From: JAVBKE01 sp031554215
GTDB taxonomy: Bacteria > Bacillota > Bacilli > JARBTR01
Direction: 5' to 3'
NCBI GenBank assembly: GCA_031554215.1
Contig: JAVBKF010000045.1
Location: 1-21,360, forward strand
DNA: 21,360 nucleotides
The notes under the pieces were generated by a model, which was not told the origin of the DNA, ran no database searches, and saw nothing but the letters and a program-made list of their open reading frames with translations. The position numbers and the translations under genes are program-made. Of this stretch, positions 6,909 to 14,634 are shown piece after piece. Within the stretch, counting starts at the first letter, position 1; each line of letters opens with the position of its first letter.

Positions 6909-7832
6909 TTAAAAATGAACCATCCGCGCAATCAGTCCCTGCAATAATTGCTGCGACTGTAACGCCTCATATCCGTCAATGATCGGCTTTTTATTATTGG
7001 TCACACAATCAATAAAGTGTGCGACAGAGTCCTCAAACCCTCTTTGCTTTAGCATGGTCTCCCATGGTTCAGGCATCCTCTGAATGATCTGGTTCCCTCG
7101 TTCAATCACCATCTGATGAAGGTTTTTCACAGTAATGGTTTGCTGGTCAGTCGTCGCGCAAATTTCCTCACGATTGGTCCCAGCACTCCGATGCATAAAC
7201 GTCGTAACCGTGAAATTTTTCGCCGAAAATGTATCCTTGATAAAGTGAAGTTCTCTATTGTTGTTGATGTTAATGGCACCGTGAATGTGTTTAAGTTCTC
7301 CGTTTGCAAACCAACGAGCCGTATCTATCAAATGCAAATAATCATCACCAAGTGTGAATTCAAAATTATTTGGACCAATTTTATTCATGCGATGCTTTTC
7401 AATTCTGATATCTGCCACGTTTTCTAATTGTTCCTTCAGCTGTACGTAATATGGCGCAAACCGCCGATTGAAGCCAACCATCAGTTTTCTGCCATAGCGC
7501 ACGCTCAGATTGACCAATTCTTCCGCTTCACTTGTTGTAGCAGCAAGTGGCTTATCGACGTACACATCCTTACCAAGCTGAAGAAGCTCTGCCACGACTT
7601 GGTAATGGGCTTTGGTTGCGCAGTGTACAAAAACAGCATCTGCATGTTTAGCGGCATCTGCAATGCTTGAAAATTCATTTATGCGATATTTTGCACAGAG
7701 CGTACCTCTTTTATCTTGATTTGGTGTAAAGGCACCAACTAGCTGCCAAGAGGTTTGGGCAGATAAAATCGGTAGGTACGCTTTCTGAGCAATACGCCCT
7801 AGTCCGATCATCGCTATCCGAGGCTCGTTCAT
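6909..7832 (-). CDS. mviM: Gfo/Idh/MocA oxidoreductase, MviM/YceM subgroup
   Basis: A 307-residue NAD(P)-dependent oxidoreductase-like protein. The N-terminal Rossmann fold has the motif MIGLGRIAQ (residues 8-16) and the family's cofactor-side Asp-Lys-Pro (VDKPLA, Lys94). The C-terminal half carries GFNRRFAPYY, KHRMNKIGP and DDYLHLIDTARW, which match E. coli YceM/MviM much better than inositol or glucose dehydrogenases. The ATG at 7832 has AAGAAGGA about 6 bases upstream; an ATG at 7838 would lie directly on that site, and the frame extending to 7991 shows no family similarity. The substrate of MviM proteins is unknown to me. The stop abuts a lipoprotein pseudogene, so the original downstream neighbour may have been truncated. 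Confidence 0.88.
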   Translation of the reverse strand: MNEPRIAMIGLGRIAQKAYLPILSAQTSWQLVGAFTPNQDKRGTLCAKYRINEFSSIADAAKHADAVFVHCATKAHYQVVAELLQLGKDVYVDKPLAATTSEAEELVNLSVRYGRKLMVGFNRRFAPYYVQLKEQLENVADIRIEKHRMNKIGPNNFEFTLGDDYLHLIDTARWFANGELKHIHGAININNNRELHFIKDTFSAKNFTVTTFMHRSAGTNREEICATTDQQTITVKNLHQMVIERGNQIIQRMPEPWETMLKQRGFEDSVAHFIDCVTNNKKPIIDGYEALQSQQLLQGLIARMVHF

Positions 7833-8023
7833 ATTCATTCCTTCTTTACAATCATATTCATATTGTACATTGTAAACTAAGATTGAATTTTTGTAATGCT
7901 TTTTTCGCCGAAGTTGCTCGGTAAGAGGACAAATTAATCGCGAGATGGTCATTCGCCCATGCACATCGAAAATGATTTCATACTTTAACACGAAAGAGTG
8001 TAGCTAAAAGGTAGGTGTATAAT

Positions 8024-8218
8024 ATGTATCCTTATGGTGGTTTAGGGGCTGGCGGTGGCTATGGCTGTTGCCCACCAAGCTATGGTTATGGCGGTTTAGG
8101 CGGTGGCTTTGGTAGCGGCATTGGTATATTTTTCGCAGTCTTTATTATTTTGTTTGTCCTGTTTTTTATCTTTGGCTTCTGGTGTTTCTGGGGAAATGGT
8201 TTCGGCCCAAGAAGATAA
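8024..8218 (+). CDS. Glycine-rich YjcZ-like small membrane protein
   Basis: A 64-residue protein. The first half is rich in Gly, Tyr and Pro with a Cys pair (GYGCCPPSYGYGG), the middle is one hydrophobic helix (about 36-56) and a short tail ends in PRR. The ATG at 8024 has AGGTAGGTG 6 bases upstream; a GTG at 8015 sits inside that site. A strong terminator follows directly. The Gly/Tyr-rich leader plus a single Phe/Ile/Val-rich helix resembles the YjcZ sporulation-associated family, though longer than its usual 25-50 residues. A role in the spore or mother-cell envelope is inference only. Confidence 0.65.
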   Translation: MYPYGGLGAGGGYGCCPPSYGYGGLGGGFGSGIGIFFAVFIILFVLFFIFGFWCFWGNGFGPRR

Positions 8219-8229
8219 TTATTGTACAC

Positions 8230-8284
8230 AAAAACCTCCGGTCATGCGCTCAGGTATATATGCATGATCAGAGGTTTTTATTGT
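8230..8284 (+). terminator. Strong terminator after the YjcZ-like gene
   Basis: A long imperfect stem pairs AAAAACCTC and GTCATGC (8230-8247) with GCATGATC and GAGGTTTTT (8262-8279), followed by TTTTTATTGTTT. The A-run on the left also makes it usable on the minus strand. Confidence 0.85.
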
Positions 8285-8417
8285 TTAAGGTTGACTGATC
8301 GTTCTCATTTTATCAGGTATTTTTTATCAATGGACGGTGTCCATTTTTAATCACTGTACCTGTCACATGCTACTCATTGTGTAAACCGGAATTAGTTGTA
8401 CCCACTCTTAGTCATGC

Positions 8418-9110
8418 TTATAAAGCACGAACCATTTTCATAATTAATTCGGCAGAGTTCTTTGCCGCCTGTTCGAGAAACTGTTCAAATGAAATACCCG
8501 ATGCTTCGCCAGCAATATCGGACAATGCCCGAATAATCACAAATGGCACCTGAAACTGGTGGGCAACTTGCGCGATGGCAGCTGCTTCCATCTCACTCGC
8601 TAACACTTCCTCAAAGTTTTCAACAATTACTTGCCGCTGTTCTGGCGTATTGATAAAAGAATCACCCGTCGCTATTAACCCTTTCGCCACTCGTATCCCT
8701 ATCAGACCCTGTGCTTCCTTGTATGCCAGTGCAACTAACTTTTCATCTGCATGAAAAGTCGCTGGGTACTGCGGAACTTGTCCATGAACATAACCAAAAG
8801 CTGTGACATCAACATCATGATGAACAACCTCTGTTGAGAGGACAATGTCACCCACTTCAAGTCCTTTGGCAAAACCACCAGCGGACCCCGCATTGATAAT
8901 ACAGTCAGCTCCAAATCTGTCTAGTAATACAGCTGTTGACATGGCAGCACTCACTTTGCCAATTCCCGATTGCAACAGCACAACCTCTTTACCAGACATT
9001 TTCCCAATTGTAAATTCACATCCGGCAATTCTTTCTACAGTCGCCCCTTCAATATTCGCACGGAGTAAGACAACTTCCTCACTCATTGCACCAATTATTC
9101 CTATTTTCAC
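8418..9110 (-). CDS. mtnN: 5'-methylthioadenosine/S-adenosylhomocysteine nucleosidase
   Basis: A 230-residue nucleosidase of the PNP/Pfs family, which hydrolyses the N-glycosidic bond of methylthioadenosine, S-adenosylhomocysteine and 5'-deoxyadenosine to release adenine. Key residues are the acid/base Glu12 in GAMSEEV, the nucleoside-binding glutamate in SEMEAAAIAQV and the catalytic aspartate in RALSDIAG. The Gly-rich INAGSAGG loop is present. Length equals that of the E. coli enzyme. The start is GTG with GAGGGTG 5-6 bases upstream. In Bacillus, mtnN lies a few genes after greA; here it directly follows greA, but after a terminator, so it probably has its own promoter in 9111-9234. The product feeds the methionine and S-ribosylhomocysteine (AI-2) salvage routes. 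Confidence 0.96.
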   Translation of the reverse strand: MKIGIIGAMSEEVVLLRANIEGATVERIAGCEFTIGKMSGKEVVLLQSGIGKVSAAMSTAVLLDRFGADCIINAGSAGGFAKGLEVGDIVLSTEVVHHDVDVTAFGYVHGQVPQYPATFHADEKLVALAYKEAQGLIGIRVAKGLIATGDSFINTPEQRQVIVENFEEVLASEMEAAAIAQVAHQFQVPFVIIRALSDIAGEASGISFEQFLEQAAKNSAELIMKMVRAL

Positions 9111-9234
9111 ACGATCACCCTCAACTTCTTTTGATGGTTCCTATCATAGCGCACTGAAAACAACAACTGATCGTCACCTAAGTAAAAAACAATAATTCCA
9201 TTCAAGCATTGCCGCGCTAAACACCTACTAACAG

Positions 9235-9273
9235 CGAATAAAGACGAACCAAATGGCTCGCCTTCGCTTATTC
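9235..9273 (-). terminator. Terminator of greA
   Basis: The minus strand has stem AAGGCGAGCC / GGTTCGTCTT (9255-9264 with 9241-9250, two G-U pairs) and loop ATTT, extended by GAATAA and TTATTC arms. It lies about 25 bases past the greA stop. Confidence 0.75.
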
Positions 9274-9292
9274 AATTTGTTTCTAATTTAAA

Positions 9293-9766
9293 TTACTTTA
9301 TAGACACAATCACAACAGCAATTTCGCCACCTGGCGTTTGAATTGACACTTTGTCGCCTTCTCTTTTGCCCATTAGGCTGCTAGCGATTGGTGAGTCGTT
9401 AGAAATCTTGGCTTCAAACGGATCTGCTTCTGCAGAGCCAACAATTGTATAACTTTCTTCATCACCATCAGGCAATTCTTTGAAAGAAACCGTCTTACCT
9501 AAACTAACAATCCCATCACTACCAGTATTCTCAATAATGACGCTGCCTCTGAGCATATGCTCAATCGTTGTAATTCTTCCCTCAACAAATGCTTGCTCTT
9601 CTTTAGCTGAATCATATTCCGAATTCTCCGATAAGTCACCAAAACTACGAGCGGTTTTAATTCGCTCAACAACTTCTTTCCGTTTAACAGATTTCAATTG
9701 TTCTAATTCTTTTTCCAGTTTATCTTTTCCTTGTAATGTCATAGGAAATACTTTTTCAGTTGCCAA
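9293..9766 (-). CDS. greA: Transcription elongation factor GreA
   Basis: A 157-residue protein, the usual GreA length. The N-terminal coiled coil carries the acidic tip motif FGDLSENSEYDSAKEEQA that reaches into the RNA polymerase secondary channel to stimulate transcript cleavage. The C-terminal FKBP-like domain shows ISNDSPIASSLMGK and the closing TPGG segment. I chose TTG at 9766 because it follows GAGGTGAAG and gives the family-typical start (x-ATEKVFPMT). The longer frame starting at 9796 would add 10 residues not seen in the family. A promoter lies at 9839-9868 and a terminator follows. In B. subtilis udk precedes greA; here only 314 bases separate greA from trhP2 and udk is not present. 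Confidence 0.96.
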   Translation of the reverse strand: MATEKVFPMTLQGKDKLEKELEQLKSVKRKEVVERIKTARSFGDLSENSEYDSAKEEQAFVEGRITTIEHMLRGSVIIENTGSDGIVSLGKTVSFKELPDGDEESYTIVGSAEADPFEAKISNDSPIASSLMGKREGDKVSIQTPGGEIAVVIVSIK

Positions 9767-9838
9767 AAACTTCACCTCATCGACTTCAACATACATCCAA
9801 TTTCCAATTAATTTCTAGGATGTTCATACAATTTTAAT

Positions 9839-9868
9839 ATCATACCAATAAACGAATAATTTGTACAA
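9839..9868 (-). promoter_or_regulatory. greA: SigA promoter of greA
   Basis: On the minus strand: TTGTAC (9868-9863), an 18-base spacer ending in TGG (extended -10), and TATGAT (9844-9839). It lies about 70 bases upstream of the greA start, in a stretch otherwise devoid of genes. Confidence 0.6.
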
Positions 9869-10080
9869 TATAAGTTTTAATTTAATTCATTTTTTAATTA
9901 AATTTAAGCAATTTTCATTATACACTGTTCAGCAGAATATTGCATCGTTATTGTTATCCAGTTATCCGAATTTGTACCAAACATCGTTTTTCCAGAAAAG
10001 TACGAACACTGTCATCTTAACATACGATCTGGCGACTCATTTCAGACCAACTATTTTATTTGAAACCGGTCAAGTACCGA

Positions 10081-11328
10081 TCACATTTGTTTACGCATCA
10101 TATCGTTTTTTTGGACTGGTTGATCAATATGAAATTTGACAATCATTAACGGATGTCTGGCAACATCGACTTCGTTGCCATCCTCATCCCAGATCGTTCC
10201 GACTGTTTGCGTAAAGTTCTCAAGTTGCGGTCCAAAGAACTCCACCACCATTCCTGGTTTGAAATAGTTTCGCTGCTGAACAGTAACAAGCCCCGTCTCT
10301 TCATCATAATCAAGAATCAGACCAGCAAAATCATAGCTTGTCTTTTTGCCATGCTCACCAAATAGTTGCTGCCTGTGGTCTGGCATTCCATCAAAAAAAG
10401 AAGATGCTGTATCGCGGTTTGCGCACTTATCTAGCTCGGCAACCCAGCGCTCATCAAAAACAAAGTGATCTGGATCAGCACAGTAAGCATCAATGACCTT
10501 ACGGTACACACTGGTGACAGTGGCTACGTAATGAATTGATTTCATTCGCCCCTCGATTTTCAAGCTATCAATACCTAGCTCAATCATTTCAGGAATCGAA
10601 CGGAGCAGATTTAAATCCTTCGGGCTCATTGCAAATGGATTGTCGCCTTCTTCAAACTGTGCCACATCTCCGTCATACAAGTCGTAATCCCAACGGCAAG
10701 ACTGACAACAGCCCCCACGGTTTGAATCACGTGCTGTCATATGATTAGAAAGCGTACAACGCCCTGAATAAGCAATGCACATCGCGCCGTGTATAAAGGT
10801 CTCAATTTCAATACTCGTGCGTTCTTTAATTTCTTTGATTTCCTGATACCCAGTTTCGCGTGCCAAAACAACGCGATCAAGTCCCTGCTCTTGCCAGAAC
10901 TGAACAGCCTTAAAGTTGGTGAGCGATGTCTGGGTACTCAAATGAATTTCTAGTTTTGGTGCAACCTTCTTGCAGGTTTCAATGATCAATGGATCGGCAA
11001 CAATAATGCCTTTCACACCAGCACACTCGATATCTTGAAGATATTCTGCCAAACCTGAAATATTCTCATTATGTGCGAAAATATTGGTGGTCACATAGAT
11101 TTTCGCGTGATATCTGGCAGCAAATTCAACTGCTTCACGCATTTCCTGAATGGAAAAGTTATCTGCATTGGAGCGTAACCCAAATTCTTGTCCACCTATA
11201 AATACAGCATCAGCACCATACATGACAGCAATCTTCACCTTTTCTAAATTACCAGCAGGTGCAAGCAGTTCCGGTTTCTTTGTAATCACTCTTTTGCCGT
11301 TCATAACTTCCGATATACCTTGTATCAC
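10081..11328 (-). CDS. trhP2: tRNA 5-hydroxyuridine synthesis protein TrhP2 (U32 peptidase family, YrrO)
   Basis: A 415-residue protein, nearly collinear with B. subtilis YrrO (about 420). The N-terminal half is a U32 TIM-barrel-like domain starting ELLAPAGNLEKVKIAV with GADAVFIGGQEFGLR. The cysteine cluster, HGAMCIAYSGRC and GGCCQSCRW, can hold an iron-sulfur cluster. The C-terminal third is a small beta domain. Despite the protease name, YrrN and YrrO hydroxylate uridine 34 of certain tRNAs using prephenate (TrhP). The GTG at 11328 has AGGGG 7 bases upstream, and the following residues match the family; an ATG at 11304 is the alternative. It lies 40 bases after trhP1 and is probably co-transcribed. 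Confidence 0.93.
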   Translation of the reverse strand: MIQGISEVMNGKRVITKKPELLAPAGNLEKVKIAVMYGADAVFIGGQEFGLRSNADNFSIQEMREAVEFAARYHAKIYVTTNIFAHNENISGLAEYLQDIECAGVKGIIVADPLIIETCKKVAPKLEIHLSTQTSLTNFKAVQFWQEQGLDRVVLARETGYQEIKEIKERTSIEIETFIHGAMCIAYSGRCTLSNHMTARDSNRGGCCQSCRWDYDLYDGDVAQFEEGDNPFAMSPKDLNLLRSIPEMIELGIDSLKIEGRMKSIHYVATVTSVYRKVIDAYCADPDHFVFDERWVAELDKCANRDTASSFFDGMPDHRQQLFGEHGKKTSYDFAGLILDYDEETGLVTVQQRNYFKPGMVVEFFGPQLENFTQTVGTIWDEDGNEVDVARHPLMIVKFHIDQPVQKNDMMRKQM

Positions 11329-11368
11329 AACGACACCCCTAACCCACTTTTTTTTGTTAAAACCCTAT

Positions 11369-12292
11369 TCAATAGACAGTTTCTTTAAAATAAAAACCAG
11401 TATCAAGTGGTCTATTGGCTGGTTGTAATGCTTCAATTTCTTTATACATCTCAGATTTATACACTTCATAATCATCAGGATGCTCTGCAAATAGATCAAT
11501 TGCTTTCCGGTACAATTTCGTCACGGCAATCAAGTAGCTACTCTCTTTCATTACCCCATCAATTTTGAAAGCATCAACCCCTGCTTCCATGAGTTCTGAC
11601 AATTCCTCGATCATACAGACATCATTCGGGCTCATAATATGAGTACCGTTGCGATCCTGAAAAATCGGATACTTTGTATCGCGTTCCTTGTCATGCAAGT
11701 AAGCAAACTCACGCTCTGTCACTTTAGGTAACTGTTTCTGCTGAAAGTTAAAATAGTTATCAATCAGTGTTCGCTTAGATTGAAACATACAAGTCATGCC
11801 ATGAACTAAAACTTCAATGGCAACGTCAGCATTTTCCTTTATCTCTATGACTTCATCCAAACTAAGCTCACGCGCGAGCACCGCACGATTTGCCCCCTTC
11901 TCGCCCCAATAGTTGCAAGTGATATAGTTCGTACCTGTTGTCTCGGTACTCCAATGTAACGGGATATTCGGTGCAAAATCTCTTGCAATCATCACCAGTG
12001 CAGGATCACCGAAAATAATGGCATCCACTCCGACCTCTGCCAGAAAAGCAACGTACTCATCGACGGCATCCATTCGTTCATTGTGAAAAATAGCATTTAC
12101 AGCAACATATATCTTTGTATTTGCAAGATGCGCAGTCGCGACTGCCTCTTTCACATCTGAACGAGTAAATGCCCCTGCGAGCCGAAGACCAAATTGTTCT
12201 TCGCCAATCACAAATGCAGTCGCTCCTGCATCAATCAATGGCTGAATATCTGTTACTTTCGCTGGTGTCACTAATAATTCTGGTTTATTCAT
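11369..12292 (-). CDS. trhP1: tRNA 5-hydroxyuridine synthesis protein TrhP1 (U32 peptidase family, YrrN)
   Basis: A 307-residue U32-family protein matching YrrN in length and order. It shows the barrel pattern of its partner (PELLVTPAKV, GATAFVIGEEQFGLR, LARELSLDEVIEI) and the HGMTCMF segment. It keeps only a few cysteines and lacks the GGCCQSC cluster of TrhP2, as expected for TrhP1. With TrhP2 it makes ho5U34, which TrmR then methylates to mo5U34, widening codon reading at the wobble position. Two adjacent ATGs follow AAGGAG; I chose 12292 (5-base spacing) over 12295 (2-base). Unlike the tight B. subtilis yrrMNO set, about 305 bases separate it from trmR, with a possible promoter at 12428-12455. 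Confidence 0.92.
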   Translation of the reverse strand: MNKPELLVTPAKVTDIQPLIDAGATAFVIGEEQFGLRLAGAFTRSDVKEAVATAHLANTKIYVAVNAIFHNERMDAVDEYVAFLAEVGVDAIIFGDPALVMIARDFAPNIPLHWSTETTGTNYITCNYWGEKGANRAVLARELSLDEVIEIKENADVAIEVLVHGMTCMFQSKRTLIDNYFNFQQKQLPKVTEREFAYLHDKERDTKYPIFQDRNGTHIMSPNDVCMIEELSELMEAGVDAFKIDGVMKESSYLIAVTKLYRKAIDLFAEHPDDYEVYKSEMYKEIEALQPANRPLDTGFYFKETVY

Positions 12293-12295
12293 CAT

Positions 12296-12600
12296 GACTC
12301 CTTATGATCGTTCTCTCCGCCCATATGGTAGGCATCAGAACGGGTTTATTTTTAACAACCTTACAATAATCACATCTGCAAAGTGATGCAATTGATTCCT
12401 ACTTGGCCCTTCAGCAATGAATGACTGATTTTAACACAGAGCCAAAGCGAATCAATCTGCTTGTGAAACCCAAACAGTATACCATAGAATCGTCTCATCT
12501 TCGGAAAACGCGTTCTAAAAACAACCATATTGAATAGCTACCCTCGCGTGTTTGTTCTTTAGCGCTTATATCCGTCAGAAACACGATAGTAGAAGTTCAA
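12296..12600. other. 305-bp gap between trmR and trhP1
   Basis: No credible gene on either strand. On the minus strand it contains one fair SigA-like promoter (12428-12455) and a second TATACT at about 12477-12482 without a clear -35. No terminator was recognised. Confidence 0.5.
12428..12455 (-). promoter_or_regulatory. Candidate promoter of trhP1-trhP2
   Basis: TTGATT (12455-12450), a 16-base spacer and TAAAAT (12433-12428) on the minus strand, about 135 bases upstream of trhP1. Confidence 0.35.
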
Positions 12601-13242
12601 TTAGTCAGTTTGTGCTAACTTAATGCTGATAGCCAGTCCATCACCTGTATCAAGAATGATCGTGTCAAAATCAGGACGTGCCATCAACCATTCATTAAAA
12701 AGCTGTAGTTTTTTCACCAGCCCAAGTGCCCTTTTAGAAAGAGAAGCAGTGTCGGCGGCGACCATTCCCTTAAATAAAACATTGTCGGAAAAAACAATCC
12801 CGCCTTCTGCTAGGTAGGGGGTATAGAGCTCAAAGAATTTCTGATACTGCCCTTTTGCAGCATCTATAAAAATACAATCAAACGGTGCTAACCGTGCAAT
12901 GGCTTCCTCACATTCAAGCGCATCCCCGAATACCGTTGTGACCAGATGCTCCTGCCCTGCCCTCTTCACATTTTTTTGTGCAATCTCAAACATCGCCGCA
13001 TCACGTTCGACAGTGACAACTGCCACCTGCTGCGAAAGTCCCTCAACCATACTAAGCGCGGAGTAACCAATGGCAGTCCCAATTTCCAGCACATGTCGTA
13101 CCTTGGCAACCTTCATGAAATGGAGCATTGTCTCCATACCATCACGCTCCATAATGGGCACCTGATTCTCCTGTGCAAATTGTTCCAGTTCAAGTAACAA
13201 CGCGCTTCTTTCATCAATAAATTGATCTAAATAGGCCTTCAT
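12601..13242 (-). CDS. trmR: tRNA 5-hydroxyuridine methyltransferase TrmR (YrrM)
   Basis: A 213-residue class I SAM-dependent O-methyltransferase of the catechol/caffeoyl-CoA type. Motif I is VLEIGTAIGYSAL (about 50-62). The next acidic strand end is VTVER (about 80), FIDAAKGQY (about 123-131) supplies the metal-binding aspartate, and SDNVLFKG supplies another metal ligand. In B. subtilis this enzyme methylates ho5U34 in tRNA to mo5U34, using the product of TrhP1/TrhP2 encoded just downstream. The ATG at 13242 has GGAGG 5 bases upstream; the in-frame TTG at 13254 lies in the ribosome binding site and is rejected. A strong terminator precedes it, so a promoter between 13255 and 13310 is likely but was not pinpointed. 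Confidence 0.92.
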   Translation of the reverse strand: MKAYLDQFIDERSALLLELEQFAQENQVPIMERDGMETMLHFMKVAKVRHVLEIGTAIGYSALSMVEGLSQQVAVVTVERDAAMFEIAQKNVKRAGQEHLVTTVFGDALECEEAIARLAPFDCIFIDAAKGQYQKFFELYTPYLAEGGIVFSDNVLFKGMVAADTASLSKRALGLVKKLQLFNEWLMARPDFDTIILDTGDGLAISIKLAQTD

Positions 13243-13308
13243 ATCTTCCTCCAATCATAGGTTAGCCACAAATCCAATCGCTTCAACCAGAAAACCCAAA
13301 TCATTTTC

Positions 13309-13354
13309 AAAAAAGTTGATACACTCACGAGAATGCGTGAGGTACCAACTTTCA
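13309..13354 (-). terminator. Terminator of mltG
   Basis: On the minus strand a long stem of about 17 pairs (arms 13336-13353 and 13312-13329, one bulge and one mismatch; AAAGTTGG.ACCTCACG-type arms) is followed by TTTTTTG. It lies about 46 bases past the mltG stop and separates mltG from trmR. Confidence 0.85.
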
Positions 13355-13399
13355 TTCAACAATCGTCTTTTAAACAGATTGTTCTATTGCGGTGAGACC

Positions 13400-14509
13400 T
13401 TATTTCATATACTTTTCTTTATTATCAACATGCTCGTCAAATGTCTCTGCGAAAACAGTATAGCCATCTGGTTTCGTCAGGAAATAAAGATCATTTGTTT
13501 CTGCTGGTGCAAGAACGGCTTGAATTGATGCCTCGCCAGCACATGCAATTGGACCAGGCATATCATCATACAAATACGTATTATACGGTGATTCAACCTT
13601 TAAATCATCTGTTGATAAGTGCGCCTTTGGCTCATCTAATGCATAATTCACAGATGTATCCGTTTGCCACTTCATACCGATTTCAGTTCTGTTCATAAAA
13701 ACGGCCGCGACTTTATCTCGCTCTGTCTTGTCATTAGACTCTTCCTCGACAACAGAGGCTAGTGTCAGTAATTCATGTGGTGTCCACACATCACCCATTT
13801 GCTCCTCGTAGGTAGACAGAACCGTCTGGGTTTTCGCAAGCATTTGGGTTGTCATCTCTTCAACCGTTGGTTGTTCAACAGCGAATGTGTAGGTAGCTGG
13901 AAATAAATACCCTTCCAGTGGATAACGAATCGCTGGGTCAAGAATTTCTGCGGTTAGTAGTTCCGGAAACTCATCCATCATTCGCTGAACAAATGCAGGA
14001 TCATTTAATTCACTCATTACCGCTTGCTGCGTTGTACCCGTTTTCTCAGCCATGATTGTCGCAATTTCCTCAAGGTTCTTTCCTTCAGGGATTGTTATTT
14101 TCAGCTTCACGGGTGCCGCACCAACGCTTTGAATCTTTTCAGAAACCTCTTCGAGCGTCATCGACGGAGATAGTTCATACACCCCAGCCTGAAAATCAGA
14201 ATAGTTATTAAACTTCAGATAATATTTATAAACTCTAGCGCTATCAACAATACCATTATCCTCAAGGATCTGTGAAATAGTCGAAGCCCCTGCTCCAGTG
14301 GGTATCTCTACTTCAATTAATTCCGTATTACTTGGATCTGCTGGCTCTAATGCAGATTTCACACTCAAATATCCCCAGAGCGCCGCTCCACCAATTATCA
14401 ATACACCGACAAGCGAAAAGATCAATACAAACTTTCGCACTTTACCTGCTTCACGTTTTTGTTTGTCGATATTATTAGCAAGTTTATCGGTTTTCTTCCT
14501 AAAAAACAA
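13400..14509 (-). CDS. mltG: Endolytic murein transglycosylase MltG (YceG family, YrrL)
   Basis: A 369-residue protein: basic cytosolic tail, one membrane helix (about 26-48), a LysM-like region (about 65-130) and the YceG domain. The catalytic glutamate is Glu255 in LASVVEEES, with the usual ERDKVAAVFMNR and SPYNTYLYDDMPGPI further on. MltG cuts nascent peptidoglycan strands at the outer face of the membrane and sets glycan length. The frame opens at TTG (14509) after GGGGCGG; no in-frame ATG fits better, so translation may be modest. Upstream sits an odd leader (promoter 14606-14634, hairpin 14576-14595, palindrome 14540-14558). It is separated from yrzB by about 655 bases, unlike in B. subtilis. 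Confidence 0.93.
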   Translation of the reverse strand: MFFRKKTDKLANNIDKQKREAGKVRKFVLIFSLVGVLIIGGAALWGYLSVKSALEPADPSNTELIEVEIPTGAGASTISQILEDNGIVDSARVYKYYLKFNNYSDFQAGVYELSPSMTLEEVSEKIQSVGAAPVKLKITIPEGKNLEEIATIMAEKTGTTQQAVMSELNDPAFVQRMMDEFPELLTAEILDPAIRYPLEGYLFPATYTFAVEQPTVEEMTTQMLAKTQTVLSTYEEQMGDVWTPHELLTLASVVEEESNDKTERDKVAAVFMNRTEIGMKWQTDTSVNYALDEPKAHLSTDDLKVESPYNTYLYDDMPGPIACAGEASIQAVLAPAETNDLYFLTKPDGYTVFAETFDEHVDNKEKYMK

Positions 14510-14539
14510 AACATCCGCCCCATTCCAGCAATTTTCTCA

Positions 14540-14558
14540 TTGAATCAATTTGATTCAA
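14540..14558. repeat. 19-base palindrome upstream of mltG
   Basis: TTGAATCA (14540-14547) and TGATTCAA (14551-14558) flank ATT. It lies about 31 bases upstream of the mltG start and could be an operator or a leader hairpin. Confidence 0.5.
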
Positions 14559-14575
14559 TTTATACATTAAAAAAA

Positions 14576-14595
14576 GTTTTCTTACTTAAGAAAAC
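14576..14595 (-). terminator. Terminator-like hairpin in the mltG leader
   Basis: On the minus strand GTTTTCTTA / TAAGAAAAC forms a perfect 9-bp AT-rich stem with a 2-base loop, followed by seven T. It begins only about 11 bases after the -10 of the proposed mltG promoter. Confidence 0.5.
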
Positions 14596-14605
14596 GCCTA
14601 TCTTC

Positions 14606-14634
14606 ATTATTGACAAAAAATTCGTTGTCGTCAA
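14606..14634 (-). promoter_or_regulatory. mltG: Candidate SigA promoter of mltG
   Basis: TTGACG (14634-14629), a 17-base spacer and AATAAT (14611-14606) on the minus strand, about 100 bases upstream of mltG. The -35 and the end of the spacer are part of an inverted repeat TTGAC / GTCAA. Confidence 0.45.

Noticed and set aside
7833..7991. 51-residue N-terminal extension of the MviM-like protein
   Set aside because: No similarity to the family and a good ribosome binding site immediately precedes the shorter start.
8330..8348. ATGGAC-GGT-GTCCAT hairpin with T5
   Set aside because: Short stem, no plus-strand gene directly before it besides the one already terminated at 8230-8284.
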